From assembly GCF_938045205.1 (NCBI RefSeq), contig NZ_CALIMY010000159.1:22963-86962 (forward strand): a stretch of 64,000 nucleotides of DNA. The letters are read 5' to 3'. The position numbers and the translations under genes were made by a program. This document shows positions 25,546-35,679 of this stretch, piece by piece; within the stretch, counting starts at the first letter, position 1, and each line of letters begins with the position of its first letter. Below the pieces are notes generated by a model. That model ran no database searches, was not told where the DNA came from, and was given only the letters and a program-made list of their open reading frames with translations. This DNA is from an uncultured Campylobacter sp. (lineage in GTDB: Bacteria; Campylobacterota; Campylobacteria; Campylobacterales; Campylobacteraceae).

Positions 25546-25938
25546 ATGGCACAAAAAAAAGTAGTTAAGAAAAAAACCGTCAGAAAAAATATCGCCAAAG
25601 GCATAGTTTACATCTCCGCTACGTTTAACAACACTATGATTACCGTAACGGACGAGATGGGCAACGCGATCGCGTGGAGCAGTGCGGGCGCTTTAAATTT
25701 TAAAGGCAGCAAAAAATCCACCCCTTATGCGGCGCAACAAGCCGTCGAGGACGCGCTAAACAAAGCCAAAGAGCACGGCATCAAAGAGGTAGGCGTCAAG
25801 GTTCAGGGTCCGGGAAGTGGACGCGAGACCGCCGTTAAAAGCGTAGGTAGCGTAGAAGGGATTAAAGTTACGTATTTCAAAGATATCACTCCTCTTGCGC
25901 ACAACGGTTGCAGACCGCCTAAACGACGTCGCGTGTAA
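25546..25938 (+). CDS. rpsK: 30S ribosomal protein S11
   Basis: 130 residues: [31 protein letters not shown] and the basic C-terminus [12 protein letters not shown] are characteristic. It is part of the 30S platform. The N-terminus is unusually Lys-rich ([15 protein letters not shown]), as in other Campylobacter. Confidence 0.98.
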   Translation: MAQKKVVKKKTVRKNIAKGIVYISATFNNTMITVTDEMGNAIAWSSAGALNFKGSKKSTPYAAQQAVEDALNKAKEHGIKEVGVKVQGPGSGRETAVKSVGSVEGIKVTYFKDITPLAHNGCRPPKRRRV

Positions 25939-25956
25939 TTATAAAAGGAGAAATTT

Positions 25957-26583
25957 ATGGCTAGATATACAGGACCGGTTGAAAAATTAGAAAGAAGGCT
26001 CGGCGTCGATCTATTTATGAAAGGCGAGAGAAGGCTTGCGGGCAAGAGCGCACTTTTAAAACGCCCTTACGCTCCGGGTCAGCACGGACAAAGACGCGCC
26101 AAACTAAGCGAATACGGCTCACAGCTTCGCGAGAAACAAAAGGCTAAATTTATGTACGGCGTAAGCGAGAAGCAGTTCCGCAGACTATTTGCCGAAGCAG
26201 CTCGCAGAGAGGGTAACACCGGAGCGATCTTGGTTCAGCTTTTAGAGCAGAGGCTAGATAATGTCGTTTACCGCATGGGCTTTGCTACGACTAGACGCTT
26301 TGCACGCCAGCTAGTTACGCACGGACACATTTTAGTAGACGGCAAGCGCGTCGATATCCCTTCATACAGCGTCCGCGCAGGACAAAAGATCGAAGTGATC
26401 GAAAAAAGTAAAAATAACCCGCAAATTTCAAGAGCGCTGGATCTTACTGCACAGACCGGCATCGTAGCGTGGGTCGATGTAGAAAAAGAGAAAAGATACG
26501 GAATTTTTTCTAGAGTTCCGGAGAGAGAAGAAGTTGTTATTCCTGTAGAGGAAAGATTTATCGTAGAGCTTTACTCGAAATAG
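25957..26583 (+). CDS. rpsD: 30S ribosomal protein S4
   Basis: 208 residues; it nucleates 16S assembly and, in many bacteria, represses the alpha operon. [20 protein letters not shown] begins a zinc-free S4 (no N-terminal Cys cluster). The S4 RNA-binding domain (about 95-160) has [26 protein letters not shown]. It is followed by rpoA after 11 nt. Confidence 0.98.
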   Translation: MARYTGPVEKLERRLGVDLFMKGERRLAGKSALLKRPYAPGQHGQRRAKLSEYGSQLREKQKAKFMYGVSEKQFRRLFAEAARREGNTGAILVQLLEQRLDNVVYRMGFATTRRFARQLVTHGHILVDGKRVDIPSYSVRAGQKIEVIEKSKNNPQISRALDLTAQTGIVAWVDVEKEKRYGIFSRVPEREEVVIPVEERFIVELYSK

Positions 26584-26594
26584 TAGGTGCTAAT

Positions 26595-27620
26595 ATGAGA
26601 AAAATCACAACATCAGCTCATATGCCAACTGAAATAAAGGTTGAGAATGTCAGCGAAAATGTTGCTAAAATCATAGCATATCCCTTTGAAACGGGATATG
26701 CCGTCACTCTAGCTCATCCTTTACGAAGGCTACTTTATACGAGCACGGTCGGTTTCGCGCCGACTGCGGTTAAAATCGAAGGCGTAAGCCACGAATTCGA
26801 CAGCATGCGCGGTATGCTCGAGGATATGGCGGCTTTTATCATAAATTTAAAAGGCTTAAGGTTTAAAATCAAGGGCGATTCCCTGCGCGAGGTCGTAGAA
26901 TACAGCTTCAAAGGACCTAAAGAAATTTACGGCAGCGACCTAAATAACGACGCCGTAGAGATCGTAAATCCAAGCGCTTATCTAGCTACGATAAACGAGG
27001 ATGCCGATCTTAAATTTACGCTCATCATCGAAAAGGGTATCGGCTACGTCCCAAGCGAAGAGATCAGAGAAAATTTAGATGCTGATTTTATCGCGCTGGA
27101 TGCGTTTTTTACCCCAGTAACCAAGGCCGTTTACGATATCGAAAACGTATTCGTAGAGGATAATCCCGACTACGAAAAGGTGATCTTTACGATCACTACC
27201 GACGGTCAGATCAGCGCGATAGATGCGTTTAAAAACGCGCTTGAGGCGATGTATCAGCAGCTGGCGGTTTTCAAAGGCATCGTAAATATCAGTGCTGCGG
27301 ATACTTTCGGTAGAGCGATCCCCGCAAATTCCGAGTTTGCAAAGCTTTTCGAGAGCGTTAGCAATCTAAGCCTAAGCGCACGAAGCTTCAACTGCCTGGA
27401 TCGCGCGGATATTAGATTTATCGGCGAGCTAGCGATTATGGAGGAGAGCGAGCTTAAAGACCTTAAAAATTTAGGCAAAAAATCGCTCGAGGAGATCAAG
27501 GCCGTAATGGAGGAGATCGGTTATCCTATCGGCAACCAAGAGCTCGGCGATAAAAAAGAGCAGCTAAAACGCAAGCTCGATGAGCTGAAGGCTCAAAGAC
27601 AAAAGAATGAAGGACAATAA
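26595..27620 (+). CDS. rpoA: RNA polymerase alpha subunit
   Basis: 341 residues. The N-terminal dimerisation domain (1-230) contains [17 protein letters not shown]. The C-terminal domain (about 250-320) contains the helix-hairpin-helix [20 protein letters not shown] that contacts UP elements and activators. The tail is charged ([18 protein letters not shown]). Its stop is adjacent to the rplQ start (0-nt gap), so translation is coupled. Confidence 0.98.
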   Translation: MRKITTSAHMPTEIKVENVSENVAKIIAYPFETGYAVTLAHPLRRLLYTSTVGFAPTAVKIEGVSHEFDSMRGMLEDMAAFIINLKGLRFKIKGDSLREVVEYSFKGPKEIYGSDLNNDAVEIVNPSAYLATINEDADLKFTLIIEKGIGYVPSEEIRENLDADFIALDAFFTPVTKAVYDIENVFVEDNPDYEKVIFTITTDGQISAIDAFKNALEAMYQQLAVFKGIVNISAADTFGRAIPANSEFAKLFESVSNLSLSARSFNCLDRADIRFIGELAIMEESELKDLKNLGKKSLEEIKAVMEEIGYPIGNQELGDKKEQLKRKLDELKAQRQKNEGQ

Positions 27621-27977
27621 ATGAGACATAATCACGGATATAGGAAGCTAGGGCGTACCTCGTCTCACCGTGCCGCCCTGCTTAAAAATTTAACCATCGC
27701 TTTAGTTACTAGCGGCAAGATCGAAACTACGCTTCCTAAGGCAAAAGAGCTAAGAAGCTATGCCGAGAAGCTGATCACTCGCGCGCGAAAAGGCGACAGC
27801 GAGGCGCATAGATTTGTTTTCGCGGCGCTTCAGGATAAGGCTGCGACAAATAAGCTAGTCACCGAGATCGCTCCAAAATACGCAGGCGTAAACGGCGGCT
27901 ACACTCGCATCCTCAGAACTCGCCTACGCAAGGGCGACGCCGCAGAGATGGCTTATATCGAGCTAATCAACAAATAA
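27621..27977 (+). CDS. rplQ: 50S ribosomal protein L17
   Basis: 118 residues: [24 protein letters not shown] is the family start. It is the last gene of the alpha operon. The stop codon is the first part of a perfect terminator hairpin. Confidence 0.98.
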   Translation: MRHNHGYRKLGRTSSHRAALLKNLTIALVTSGKIETTLPKAKELRSYAEKLITRARKGDSEAHRFVFAALQDKAATNKLVTEIAPKYAGVNGGYTRILRTRLRKGDAAEMAYIELINK

Positions 27978-28002
27978 AATTTCGGGATCACTCCCGAAAT
28001 TT
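27977..28002 (+). terminator. Perfect hairpin ending the alpha operon
   Basis: AAATTTCGGGA (27977-27987) and TCCCGAAATTT (27992-28002) form an 11-bp stem with a 4-nt loop TCAC. The 3' side ends in TTTCTTCT. It begins on the last base of the rplQ stop and ends 5 nt before the next gene's ATG. Confidence 0.75.
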
Positions 28003-28007
28003 CTTCT

Positions 28008-28568
28008 ATGAAATTTAAAATTTTACTTCCGCTTGTTATCATCGCTGCGGCCCTAGCGTGGGCATTGGACAATTATCTTAGCTATAAAAATATCGAAACG
28101 ATTAACTCCGAGATTCCGCTAAAGCAGGCATTGGACGGCGAGCAAATCGCTAAAATTCGCGTCTATAAATCCAAACGAATTCTTGAAATTTTGACCTCAA
28201 AAGGCATCGCGAAAAGCTACAAAATCGCCCTCGGACGCGAGCCCGAAGGACATAAAGAGGTTCAAGGCGACGGCAAAACCCCGGAGGGCAACTACACCAT
28301 AAACGGCAAAAATCCAAACTCGGCGTATCATCTAAATTTAGGCATCTCCTATCCGAACAAAGCCGACGTAGCGCACGCAAAATCCCTCGGTAAGAGCGCA
28401 GGCGGCGATATCAAAATCCACGGGCTACCGAATAAATTTAGCTACCTAGGGCAGAGTATCGCGGCGTTCGGCGACTGGACGGAGGGCTGCATAGCGCTCG
28501 TCAATGACGATATGGACGAGCTTTTTGAGCATGTAAAAATCGGCACACCGATAGAAATTTTGCCGTGA
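28008..28568 (+). CDS. L,D-transpeptidase (YkuD-domain) protein
   Basis: 186 residues. An N-terminal signal anchor (ILLPLVIIAAALAWAL) directs it to the periplasm. The YkuD domain (about 48-186) has H138-G139 and the catalytic Cys161 in GDWTEGCIALVND. The family forms 3-3 cross-links or trims peptidoglycan; in epsilonproteobacteria relatives influence cell shape. Its ATG is only 5 nt behind a strong hairpin and no Shine-Dalgarno is visible, so either the hairpin is read through or a promoter lies inside rplQ. Confidence 0.85.
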   Translation: MKFKILLPLVIIAAALAWALDNYLSYKNIETINSEIPLKQALDGEQIAKIRVYKSKRILEILTSKGIAKSYKIALGREPEGHKEVQGDGKTPEGNYTINGKNPNSAYHLNLGISYPNKADVAHAKSLGKSAGGDIKIHGLPNKFSYLGQSIAAFGDWTEGCIALVNDDMDELFEHVKIGTPIEILP

Positions 28569-29077
28569 TTGCACACGCCCGCGCTAAAATTTCACAGCCG
28601 CGATCGATATAAAACATAGCGCAAATTTCATCTACGAGCTTTAAAATAATATTCGTCGTCCAGGCTTTTGTAGTCGCGAAATTTGTGATTAAAAGCAGGA
28701 TTGTTTTTCTAAAAATTTAATCGTATCGGCATTTATCCTAATTAAATTTAGGCATTTTGCTTTAAATTTTACCTACCGCTCAAACAAAATTCCTTTTCAA
28801 ATTTAGCCCTCAACCGAACTAAAATTTTATCCCAAATTTATAACGCAAATAGTCTAAATTTAAATATACGCAAGCCCGATGATTTGCGAGTTTCATCCTT
28901 GCCGAATCGATAAAATTTTAAAATCGCGGCTCGCCGTTCGCGCCGTATAAAATTCTTTGCGAGCCATTACGCGAAATCCGCGTCCTCGCGCAAAATTTTG
29001 GATTAAATTTCATCCCCGATAAGCCTTTTTTTATCGCTTTTGGATATAATTCGCCAAAATCAAAACAAGGAATTTTA
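28569..29077. other. 509-nt intergenic region, no gene seen
   Basis: The stretch is dense in AAATTT, AAAATTTTA and CAAATTT motifs, with no convincing open frame on either strand. The last 40 nt (TTTTTATCGC...GGATATAATTCGCC) hold TATAAT at 29045-29050, a likely -10 for the NifU-like gene. Confidence 0.55.
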
Positions 29078-29344
29078 ATGATACCATTTAGCGATGAAGA
29101 GCTTTTAACTCCGGTACAAGGCAGCTTGGAGCTAATCCGTCCAATGCTTCAAAACGACGGCGGCGACATGAAGCTTTTAGGCATAAAAAACGGCGTCGTC
29201 TATGTCCGCCTTACCGGGCATTGCCACGGCTGCGCTGCAAGTGCGCAGACCCTAAAATACGGCGTCGAGCGCCAGCTTCGCATGGATATTCACCCCGAGC
29301 TTAGCGTCGTAAACATCCCCGAAGGCGAAGAGTTTGAACTATAA
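29078..29344 (+). CDS. NifU-like C-terminal-domain iron-sulfur scaffold protein
   Basis: 88 residues. Essentially one Nfu domain with MLQNDGGDMKLLGIKNGVVYVRL and the cluster-binding CHGC in GHCHGCAASAQTLK. It binds and hands over Fe-S clusters. RBS AAGGAAT. It is the first gene of the run nifU-like, TPR-like, murE, panD, ybaB. Confidence 0.93.
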   Translation: MIPFSDEELLTPVQGSLELIRPMLQNDGGDMKLLGIKNGVVYVRLTGHCHGCAASAQTLKYGVERQLRMDIHPELSVVNIPEGEEFEL

Positions 29345-29882
29345 AAAACTGGGGCTAAAGGCCTTTTCGCGCGGAGAATTCGAACTTGCAAAGCTGTATT
29401 TTTCGCTCGCATACGAAAAAAGCGGCAAGGAGGAAATTCTATTTTTGCTTGAGCTTTGCCAGACCGCGCTGGCAGACCGCGAAGAGGCGCTTATGCTCTT
29501 TGATTTTTACAACCTCAGCCCCAAAACTCAAACCGCGGAGCTTTTTAAAATTTTAAACTCCATCAACGAAAAGATCGCGAACGAAGCAGCCTCCGAACCC
29601 GGCGCCGAGGATGAGATCGCCGTTATAGCTTATGCCGATTTTATGCGCGCGGTAGGCCAAAGAGGCTTTAAAGACGCCTTTGAATCGATCATTTTTTCCT
29701 CTAAAATCGCCATTTCGGACAAAACCGAGATGATAGAATTTTTAGAAAATTTGATAGAAAACGGCTACTACGAAATGGGGCTTAATTACGTCGAGAGCTC
29801 GGCTGCCGCGTATGCAGGCGATGAGCGCTTCGAAGCGCTAATGCAAAAAATCAAAAATCATGAAAATACGACTCGAAAATAG
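29334..29882 (+). CDS. Small TPR-like helical protein of unknown function
   Basis: 182 residues with a TTG start overlapping the previous gene by 11 nt. The N-terminal helices (LGLKAFSRGEFELAKLYFSLAYEKSG) read as one TPR, and the rest is helical and acidic. No signal peptide. A hypothetical gene stands at this position in C. jejuni as I recall (between nifU-like and murE). It overlaps murE by 23 nt. Confidence 0.75.
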   Translation: MNYKKLGLKAFSRGEFELAKLYFSLAYEKSGKEEILFLLELCQTALADREEALMLFDFYNLSPKTQTAELFKILNSINEKIANEAASEPGAEDEIAVIAYADFMRAVGQRGFKDAFESIIFSSKIAISDKTEMIEFLENLIENGYYEMGLNYVESSAAAYAGDERFEALMQKIKNHENTTRK

Positions 29883-31170
29883 CTTTATCACCGACAACTC
29901 CGCCGAGTGCGAGGCGGGCTGCTTTTTTATGCACACGAGCGCGAACGCTAAATTTGCACCTGAAGCGGCGCAAAAAGGAGCGCAGATCATCTCTATCGCG
30001 CAAGCAAAGGAGCTTTTAAAGATCGATCCGCGCATCAAAATCGTAGGCATCACCGGTACGAACGGCAAAACCACGACCGCAGCAGCGATCTACTCGACGC
30101 TGCTGGATCTAGGCTTTAGTTGCGGTCTAAGCGGCACGCGCGGCGCCTTTATAAATGAGCGCAGGATCGATGAGAAGGGGCTTACGACGAGCTCAGTTTT
30201 TAAGACGATGAGCTATCTTTGCAAAGCCAGCAAGCAGGGCTGCGAGTATTTCGTCATGGAGGTTAGCTCGCACGCAATCGCGCAAAACCGCATAGAAGGG
30301 CTAAATTTTGCGCTTAAAATTTTTACGAATTTGAGCCAAGATCATCTCGATTATCATGGCAGCATGCAAGAATACGCGGCGGTCAAGAGCTCGTTTTTCG
30401 CAGACGACGCGCCAAAACTCATAAACGCCGATGACGGGTACATTAAATTTAATCCCGCAAACGCCCTTACCTACGGCATCAAAAATGCCGCAAGCTTCGG
30501 CGTAAGCGGATACGGACTAAAGGGCGGTATCGACGCACTCGTGCGCACCCCAAACGGCGATAATACGCAGCTTCAAAGCGATCTCATCGGCGAGTTTAAT
30601 CTCTATAACCTTACCGCGGCGTTTGCGGCGGTTAAAATTCTAACCAAGCTGCCGAATGAAAAGATCGCAAAAGCCCTGGCAAACTTCGGCGGCGTCGAGG
30701 GTCGCGTGCAGATCGTAAATAAAAACCCGCTTGTGATCGTCGATTTCGCCCATACCCCAGACGGTATCGAAAAGGTGCTAAACGCGCTGCGTGCAAGCGG
30801 CGAGATCATCGCGGTTTTCGGCGCGGGAGGCGATCGCGACCATGGCAAGCGTCCGAAAATGGGCGCCATCGCCGAGCACTTTGCTAAAATCTGCATCGTC
30901 ACGAGCGATAATCCGCGTAGCGAGGATCCGGATGAGATCATCAAGCAAATTTGCGCGGGGATGCGCCGAAAAGATAAAATTTTAAAGATCGCGGATCGCA
31001 AAGAGGCTATCGCGCGTGCGCTAGATCTTGCCAAAAACGGCGAGATGATCGCTATTTTGGGTAAGGGCGACGAGACCTACCAAGAGATCAAGGGCGTGAA
31101 GCATCCTTTCAGCGACAAACAGGTCGTGAGCGAGCTAGTCGCGGCGCAAGGCGAGTCAAATTTAGACTAA
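29860..31170 (+). CDS. murE: UDP-N-acetylmuramoyl-tripeptide synthetase
   Basis: The 436-residue Mur ligase adds the third amino acid to UDP-MurNAc-L-Ala-D-Glu. The P-loop is [14 protein letters not shown]. The central-domain Lys/His motifs are present. The C-terminal SDNPRSEDP contains the DNPR sequence that selects meso-diaminopimelate, consistent with dapF at 55.6 kb. It is slightly shorter than E. coli MurE, as in other Campylobacter. Confidence 0.96.
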   Translation: MKIRLENSFITDNSAECEAGCFFMHTSANAKFAPEAAQKGAQIISIAQAKELLKIDPRIKIVGITGTNGKTTTAAAIYSTLLDLGFSCGLSGTRGAFINERRIDEKGLTTSSVFKTMSYLCKASKQGCEYFVMEVSSHAIAQNRIEGLNFALKIFTNLSQDHLDYHGSMQEYAAVKSSFFADDAPKLINADDGYIKFNPANALTYGIKNAASFGVSGYGLKGGIDALVRTPNGDNTQLQSDLIGEFNLYNLTAAFAAVKILTKLPNEKIAKALANFGGVEGRVQIVNKNPLVIVDFAHTPDGIEKVLNALRASGEIIAVFGAGGDRDHGKRPKMGAIAEHFAKICIVTSDNPRSEDPDEIIKQICAGMRRKDKILKIADRKEAIARALDLAKNGEMIAILGKGDETYQEIKGVKHPFSDKQVVSELVAAQGESNLD

Positions 31171-31186
31171 ATTTAAAGGACGGCCG

Positions 31187-31534
31187 ATGAAAATCGAAAT
31201 TTTATCAAGCAAAATCCACCGTGCGCGCGTGACGGACGCCAACCTAAACTACGTAGGCTCTATTACGATCGGACCCGAGCTCATCGAGGCTGCGGGGCTT
31301 TGCGAGTACCAAAAAGTCGAGATCCTAAACGTCAATAACGGCGAGCGCTTCGCTACCTACGTGATCCGCGGCGATAAAAAAGGCGAGATCTGCCTAAACG
31401 GCGCGGCCGCGCGCAAAGTATGCGTCGGCGACATCGTCATCATCGTGGCTTACGCACAGATGAGCGCCAAAAAAGCGAGAAGCTTCAAGCCTAAAATCGT
31501 GCAAGTAAACGAAAAAAACCAAATAACGGAGTAA
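31187..31534 (+). CDS. panD: Aspartate 1-decarboxylase (pyruvoyl-dependent)
   Basis: 115 residues. The self-cleavage site YVGSITIG provides Gly24-Ser25, where Ser becomes the pyruvoyl cofactor. It makes beta-alanine for pantothenate and CoA, feeding the same pathway as coaE at 57.7 kb. It lies between murE (16-nt gap) and ybaB (2-nt gap). Confidence 0.96.
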   Translation: MKIEILSSKIHRARVTDANLNYVGSITIGPELIEAAGLCEYQKVEILNVNNGERFATYVIRGDKKGEICLNGAAARKVCVGDIVIIVAYAQMSAKKARSFKPKIVQVNEKNQITE

Positions 31535-31536
31535 AG

Positions 31537-31866
31537 ATGTTTGAGGGAATGGATTTTTCAAAAATGGGGCAGATGCTCGATCAGATGCAGGCCAAGGCTA
31601 AGCAGATCGAGGAGGAGAATGCGCGCAAGGAATTTACCGTAAAATCGGGCGCGGGCATGGTCGCCATCAGGCTAAACGGCGCGGGCGAGGTGCTCGATCT
31701 GAGCATCGACGATAGCCTTTTTAATGACAAAGAGAGCTTGCAGATCCTGCTAATTTCGGCGATAGGCGACGCGATAAAACTCGTCGAAAATGAAAAGAAA
31801 GGCGCCGCAGCGTCCATGCTAGGAGGGCTCGGCGGATTGGGTGATCTGCTTGGCAATAAGGGCTAA
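31537..31866 (+). CDS. YbaB/EbfC-family nucleoid-associated protein
   Basis: 109 residues. Dimeric DNA-binding family, often next to recR or dnaX. The N-terminus is MFEGMDFSKMGQMLDQMQAKAKQIEEE, then the core GAGMVAIRLNGAGEVLDLSIDDSL, and a glycine-rich C-terminus (MLGGLGGLGDLLGNKG). It starts 2 nt after panD. Confidence 0.93.
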   Translation: MFEGMDFSKMGQMLDQMQAKAKQIEEENARKEFTVKSGAGMVAIRLNGAGEVLDLSIDDSLFNDKESLQILLISAIGDAIKLVENEKKGAAASMLGGLGGLGDLLGNKG

Positions 31867-31872
31867 GCGTAG

Positions 31873-32034
31873 TTCAAAAATGGTGAAAATAGGCTTTTTA
31901 GAGAGGGCGACTACTTCCCGCCTGGCGAGCGGTTTGGATTTTACGGAGCGAGCGGCTTCTATAGCGAACTAAATGAAGCCCGATTTTATAAGGCGGCGTT
32001 AAATTTAGATTTTGTGGCGATACGGTTTGCATAA
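31873..32034 (+). pseudogene. Gene remnant A between ybaB and ispA
   Basis: A 53-codon open stretch without start codon reads as plausible protein (REGDYFPPGERFGFYGASG, YSELNEARFYKAALNLDF) and ends at TAA 32032-32034. It is preceded by a stop at 31870. No family recognised. It is probably a degraded gene in the gap that holds a periplasmic-protein gene in some Campylobacter. Confidence 0.35.
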
Positions 32035-32168
32035 AGCACGGCTCGCTTGATTTGACGCTAGGTTATTAAATTTCAACCTTAGCAAATCGGTCAAATTTAA
32101 CGGGTGGCACGAGGGCAAATTCTAAAATTTCGGCGAGCTGCTAAGCTGCGGCGCAAAGTAAAATTTAG

Positions 32169-32480
32169 CTAGCGCAGCTTAAATACAAAGCAAGGCGAGC
32201 CGTTGTGCGACATCCGCGAGTAAATGAGCACAAGATGCGGCTCAAAAAAGCGGAGCATCCTTCGCCTCGCGCACTGCGTAAAGCTAGGGAAATTAAAATT
32301 TAAAATTTTAAGCGGTATGATTACTTCTACGCGACGTACAAACGGCTCGCGACAGCAAAGTCTAAGTTGCGCGACGAAAAGGTATTCGAAGGGCGCGAAT
32401 TTGCATTCGTCAAGGGCGCGCCTAAGCAGAGCAAATCAAAACCGCAAGGTAGGATCGATGGATATTTTAGAAAGATTTAA
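32169..32480 (+). pseudogene. Gene remnant B upstream of ispA, one in-frame stop
   Basis: A single frame gives about 100 codons, interrupted by TAA at 32301-32303 and ending with TAA 32478-32480, inside ispA. The part after the stop reads as lysine-rich protein (KRYDYFYATYKRLATAKSKL, EKVFEGREFAFVKGAP). No start or RBS is evident. It is possibly the 3' half of the same lost gene as remnant A, after frameshift. Confidence 0.35.
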
Positions 32481-33309
32481 AGATTACTTGAAGCGCAACG
32501 AACTGAAGGCGCCGAGCTTTCATCCGTATTTCGAGGAGGCGCTCAATTACATGCTGCAGGCGGGCGGTAAGCACTTTCGCGCACAGCTGCTACTAGGCGT
32601 CGTCTCGGTGGTGGATGAGCGGCGCTTTGAGGGCGCGCTGGCGATCGCGATGGCGCTTGAGATGATCCACACCTACTCGCTTATCCACGACGATCTGCCC
32701 GCGATGGATGATGCGGATCTGCGCCGCGGACGGCCGAGCCTGCATAAAAAATACGACGAAGTCACGGCAATTTTGGTGGGCGATGCGCTAAATACAGACG
32801 CGTTTTTGATCGCCGCGAGCGCGAACCTAAGCGACGAGATTAAGATAAAATGCATTAAAACTCTAGCACGAAACGCAGGCAGCAGCGGCATGGTGCTGGG
32901 TCAGGCGATCGATTGTCATTTTGAAAACAGCCCGTTAAAACAAAGCGAGCTTGAGTTTTTGCATCTGCACAAAACGGGCGCGCTGATTGCAGCGGCGTTT
33001 GAGCTAGGCGCCATAATCGGCGGGCTAAAGGACAAGCTCGCGCATGAGCTTTATAAAATCGGACTAAAGCTAGGTCTCATATTTCAGATCGAGGATGATA
33101 TCATCGACGCCACGAGCGACGAGGTAAGTGCAGGTAAGCCCGTAGGAGCGGACGGCGCGAAAAATTCCTTCGTAAATTTACTAGGTCTTGCGGGTGCGAG
33201 GAGCTACAAGCAGCGCCTAATAGATGAGGTAAGCGGCGCGATGAGCGGCTATGATGCGAGCCTACGCGATTTGGTTTTAAATTTGATAGAAAAATACCTG
33301 AAAGGATGA
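32458..33309 (+). CDS. ispA: Polyprenyl (farnesyl/geranyl) diphosphate synthase
   Basis: 283 residues from ATG 32458 (RBS AGGTAGGATCG). The longer open frame beginning at 32224 was rejected because it reads through remnant B with no RBS and unrelated sequence. The two Asp-rich motifs are present: IHDDLPAMDDADLRRG (first) and QIEDDIIDATSD (second). It condenses IPP with allylic diphosphates for ubiquinone/menaquinone and undecaprenyl synthesis. It is followed 3 nt later by tkt. Confidence 0.95.
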   Translation: MDILERFKDYLKRNELKAPSFHPYFEEALNYMLQAGGKHFRAQLLLGVVSVVDERRFEGALAIAMALEMIHTYSLIHDDLPAMDDADLRRGRPSLHKKYDEVTAILVGDALNTDAFLIAASANLSDEIKIKCIKTLARNAGSSGMVLGQAIDCHFENSPLKQSELEFLHLHKTGALIAAAFELGAIIGGLKDKLAHELYKIGLKLGLIFQIEDDIIDATSDEVSAGKPVGADGAKNSFVNLLGLAGARSYKQRLIDEVSGAMSGYDASLRDLVLNLIEKYLKG

Positions 33310-33312
33310 AAA

Positions 33313-35241
33313 ATGTCGAGCGAGCAGCTAAGTAAAATTTCAAACACGATCAAATTTCTAAGCGCGGATATGATCCAAAGCGCCAACTCGGGCCATCCCG
33401 GTACGCCGATGGGGCTAAGCGACGTAATGAGCGTCTTTATGAGTAAGGTTCGCCACAACCCCAAAAATCCCGCGTGGCTAAACCGCGACCGCGTCGTATT
33501 TTCGGGTGGGCACGCAAGCGCACTCGTGTATAGCTACCTCTATCTTAGCGGATACGATTTGAGCATGGACGATTTGAAAAGTTTCAGACGCCTGCACTCC
33601 AAAACCCCGGGTCACCCGGAGATCACCACTCCCGGCGTCGAGATCGCTACCGGACCACTCGGACAGGGCGTCGCAAACGCAGTCGGATTTGCGATGGCCG
33701 CAAAATACGCCGTGCATCTACTAAACGAGGAAGGAAACGAGATCATCGATCACCGCGTCTATTGCTTCTGCGGCGACGGCGATCTACAGGAGGGCATCAG
33801 CTACGAAGCGTGCGCGCTTGCGGGCAGACACAACCTCGATAATCTAACGATAATTTATGATTCTAATGGCATTACGATCGACGGTAGCACCGATATCGCG
33901 TGGTTTGAGGACGTGAAGGTGCGATTTGAAGCGCAGGGCTTTGAGGTCGCGCGCATCGACGGGCATAATTTCGATCAGATAGAATTCGTCCTTGACGAGG
34001 TCAAAAACAAAACCAAACCCTACCTCATCATCGCAAATACCACGATCGGCAAGGGGGCGCTAGAGCTTGAGGGCACAGCCAAGACGCACGGCGCGCCGCT
34101 TGGAGAGGAGCTGCTTGCACGCGCTAAGCAAAGCCTGGGCTTTGATCCCGCCCAAAGCTTCGTCGTAAGCGAGGACGTGCTTTTTGAAACGCGCGCCGCG
34201 GTTGAGAAAGGCGATTTGGAGGAGCGGCTTTGGAAGGAAAAGCTTGCGAAGCTAAGCGATGAAAAAAGAGCGCTTTTAAACGAGCTTTTAAATCCCGACT
34301 TTAGCAAGATAGAATTCCCTGATTTTAGCGGGCTTAAGGTCGCCACGCGCGATAGCAACGGCAAAATTTTAAACGCCATCGCAAACGCGGTGCCCGGCTT
34401 TTTGGGCGGAAGCGCCGATTTGGCGGCGTCGAATAAGACCGAGCTAAAGGGCGGCGGCGACTTTCCTTGCGGCAAAAATTTACACTTCGGCATCCGCGAG
34501 CACGCGATGGCGGCGATCGGCAACGCCTTTGCGAGGTACGGACTTTTCATCCCATTTAGCGCGACGTTTTTTATCTTCAGCGACTATCTCAAGACGGGCG
34601 CTAGACTTGCGGCGCTGATGGGCTTGCGACACTATTTCGTCTTCACGCACGACAGCATCGGCGTGGGCGAGGACGGGCCGACGCACGAGCCTATAGAGCA
34701 GCTTAGCACCTTCCGCGCGATGCCCGGCTTCTATACCTTCCGCCCCGCAGACGGCAACGAAAACGTAAAATGCTGGCGCACGGCGCTTGCTCTGAATGCG
34801 CCCGCGGCATTCGTCTGCTCGCGTCAGGGACTTGAGCCGCTGCCTAAGGCGGTCTTGGGCGACGTACAAAACGGCGCGTATCTGCTAAGGCAGAGTAAAG
34901 AGGCGCAGATCACGCTCATCGCAAGCGGTAGCGAGGTCTCGCTCTGCCTAAAAGCGGCGGCGATCCTGCAAGAGCAAGGCATCGGCGCAAACGTCGTAAG
35001 CGCGCCGTGCTTCGAGCTTCTGTGCGAGCAGGACGCAGACTATCTAGCGCAAATTCTAGAGCCGCAAACTAAAATTTTGGCCGTCGAAGCCGCAAGCGCC
35101 CTTGAATGGTATAAATTTGCAGACGCGGTACACGGCATGCAAAGCTTCGGCGAGAGCGGCAACGCGAGCGAGCTATTTAAGCTTTTCGGCTTCACCGACG
35201 TAGCGATCGCTAAGCAGGCCAAAGAGCTTTTAGGGCAGTAA
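33313..35241 (+). CDS. tkt: Transketolase
   Basis: 642 residues, thiamine-diphosphate enzyme of the non-oxidative pentose phosphate pathway. The N-terminal SANSGHPGTPMGL, the TPP motif GDGDLQEG with downstream N, the second-domain SATFFIFSDY and the HDSIGVGEDGPTHEPIEQL segment are all canonical. The ispA-tkt pair matches C. jejuni as I recall. Confidence 0.98.
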   Translation: MSSEQLSKISNTIKFLSADMIQSANSGHPGTPMGLSDVMSVFMSKVRHNPKNPAWLNRDRVVFSGGHASALVYSYLYLSGYDLSMDDLKSFRRLHSKTPGHPEITTPGVEIATGPLGQGVANAVGFAMAAKYAVHLLNEEGNEIIDHRVYCFCGDGDLQEGISYEACALAGRHNLDNLTIIYDSNGITIDGSTDIAWFEDVKVRFEAQGFEVARIDGHNFDQIEFVLDEVKNKTKPYLIIANTTIGKGALELEGTAKTHGAPLGEELLARAKQSLGFDPAQSFVVSEDVLFETRAAVEKGDLEERLWKEKLAKLSDEKRALLNELLNPDFSKIEFPDFSGLKVATRDSNGKILNAIANAVPGFLGGSADLAASNKTELKGGGDFPCGKNLHFGIREHAMAAIGNAFARYGLFIPFSATFFIFSDYLKTGARLAALMGLRHYFVFTHDSIGVGEDGPTHEPIEQLSTFRAMPGFYTFRPADGNENVKCWRTALALNAPAAFVCSRQGLEPLPKAVLGDVQNGAYLLRQSKEAQITLIASGSEVSLCLKAAAILQEQGIGANVVSAPCFELLCEQDADYLAQILEPQTKILAVEAASALEWYKFADAVHGMQSFGESGNASELFKLFGFTDVAIAKQAKELLGQ

Positions 35242-35256
35242 CGGAAAGGACGAAAT

Positions 35257-35679
35257 TTGAGCGAAAAAATCAAAATTTCGTATTTAGACGGATTTAAAAT
35301 TTACGGGTTAAAAGCTCGCACGAAAAACGCGGACGAGCTAGGCGGGAGTGGTAAAATTCCCGCGCTGTGGACGAAATTTATGAAAGAGTACTATGACGGG
35401 CGGAGCGAGATTTACGGCGTCTATTACGATTACGAAGACGGCGTCGACGGGCTTTACGATATCTTTATCGGCACCAAAGCGCCCCGCAGCGACGAAGCCT
35501 TAAAGATCAAAAGCGGCAAATATGCCGTTTTTAGTTTCCCAAATGAGCCGCAAAACGTAGCAAAATTTTGGAGCAAAATTTGGAGCTTTTTTGAGGCCGG
35601 CGAACTAAAAAGAGCGTTTAGAACGGATTTTGAGTTTTACAGCGGAGACAAGATCAAAATTTTTATCTCGGTTTTGTAG
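35257..35679 (+). CDS. GyrI-like / AraC effector-binding-domain protein
   Basis: 140 residues. TTG start behind GGAAAGGACG. KISYLDGFKIYGLKARTKN and a central DYEDGVDGLYDIFIG strand, ending in IKIFISVL, are typical of stand-alone effector-binding (GyrI-like) domains that bind small hydrophobic or cationic compounds. It is a last gene of the ispA-tkt transcript by spacing (15 nt). Confidence 0.75.
   Translation: MSEKIKISYLDGFKIYGLKARTKNADELGGSGKIPALWTKFMKEYYDGRSEIYGVYYDYEDGVDGLYDIFIGTKAPRSDEALKIKSGKYAVFSFPNEPQNVAKFWSKIWSFFEAGELKRAFRTDFEFYSGDKIKIFISVL

Noticed and set aside
32224..32457. 78-codon N-terminal extension of IspA
   Set aside because: The frame is open by chance. The sequence is unrelated to the family, has no RBS, and ATG 32458 gives the normal length and N-terminus.
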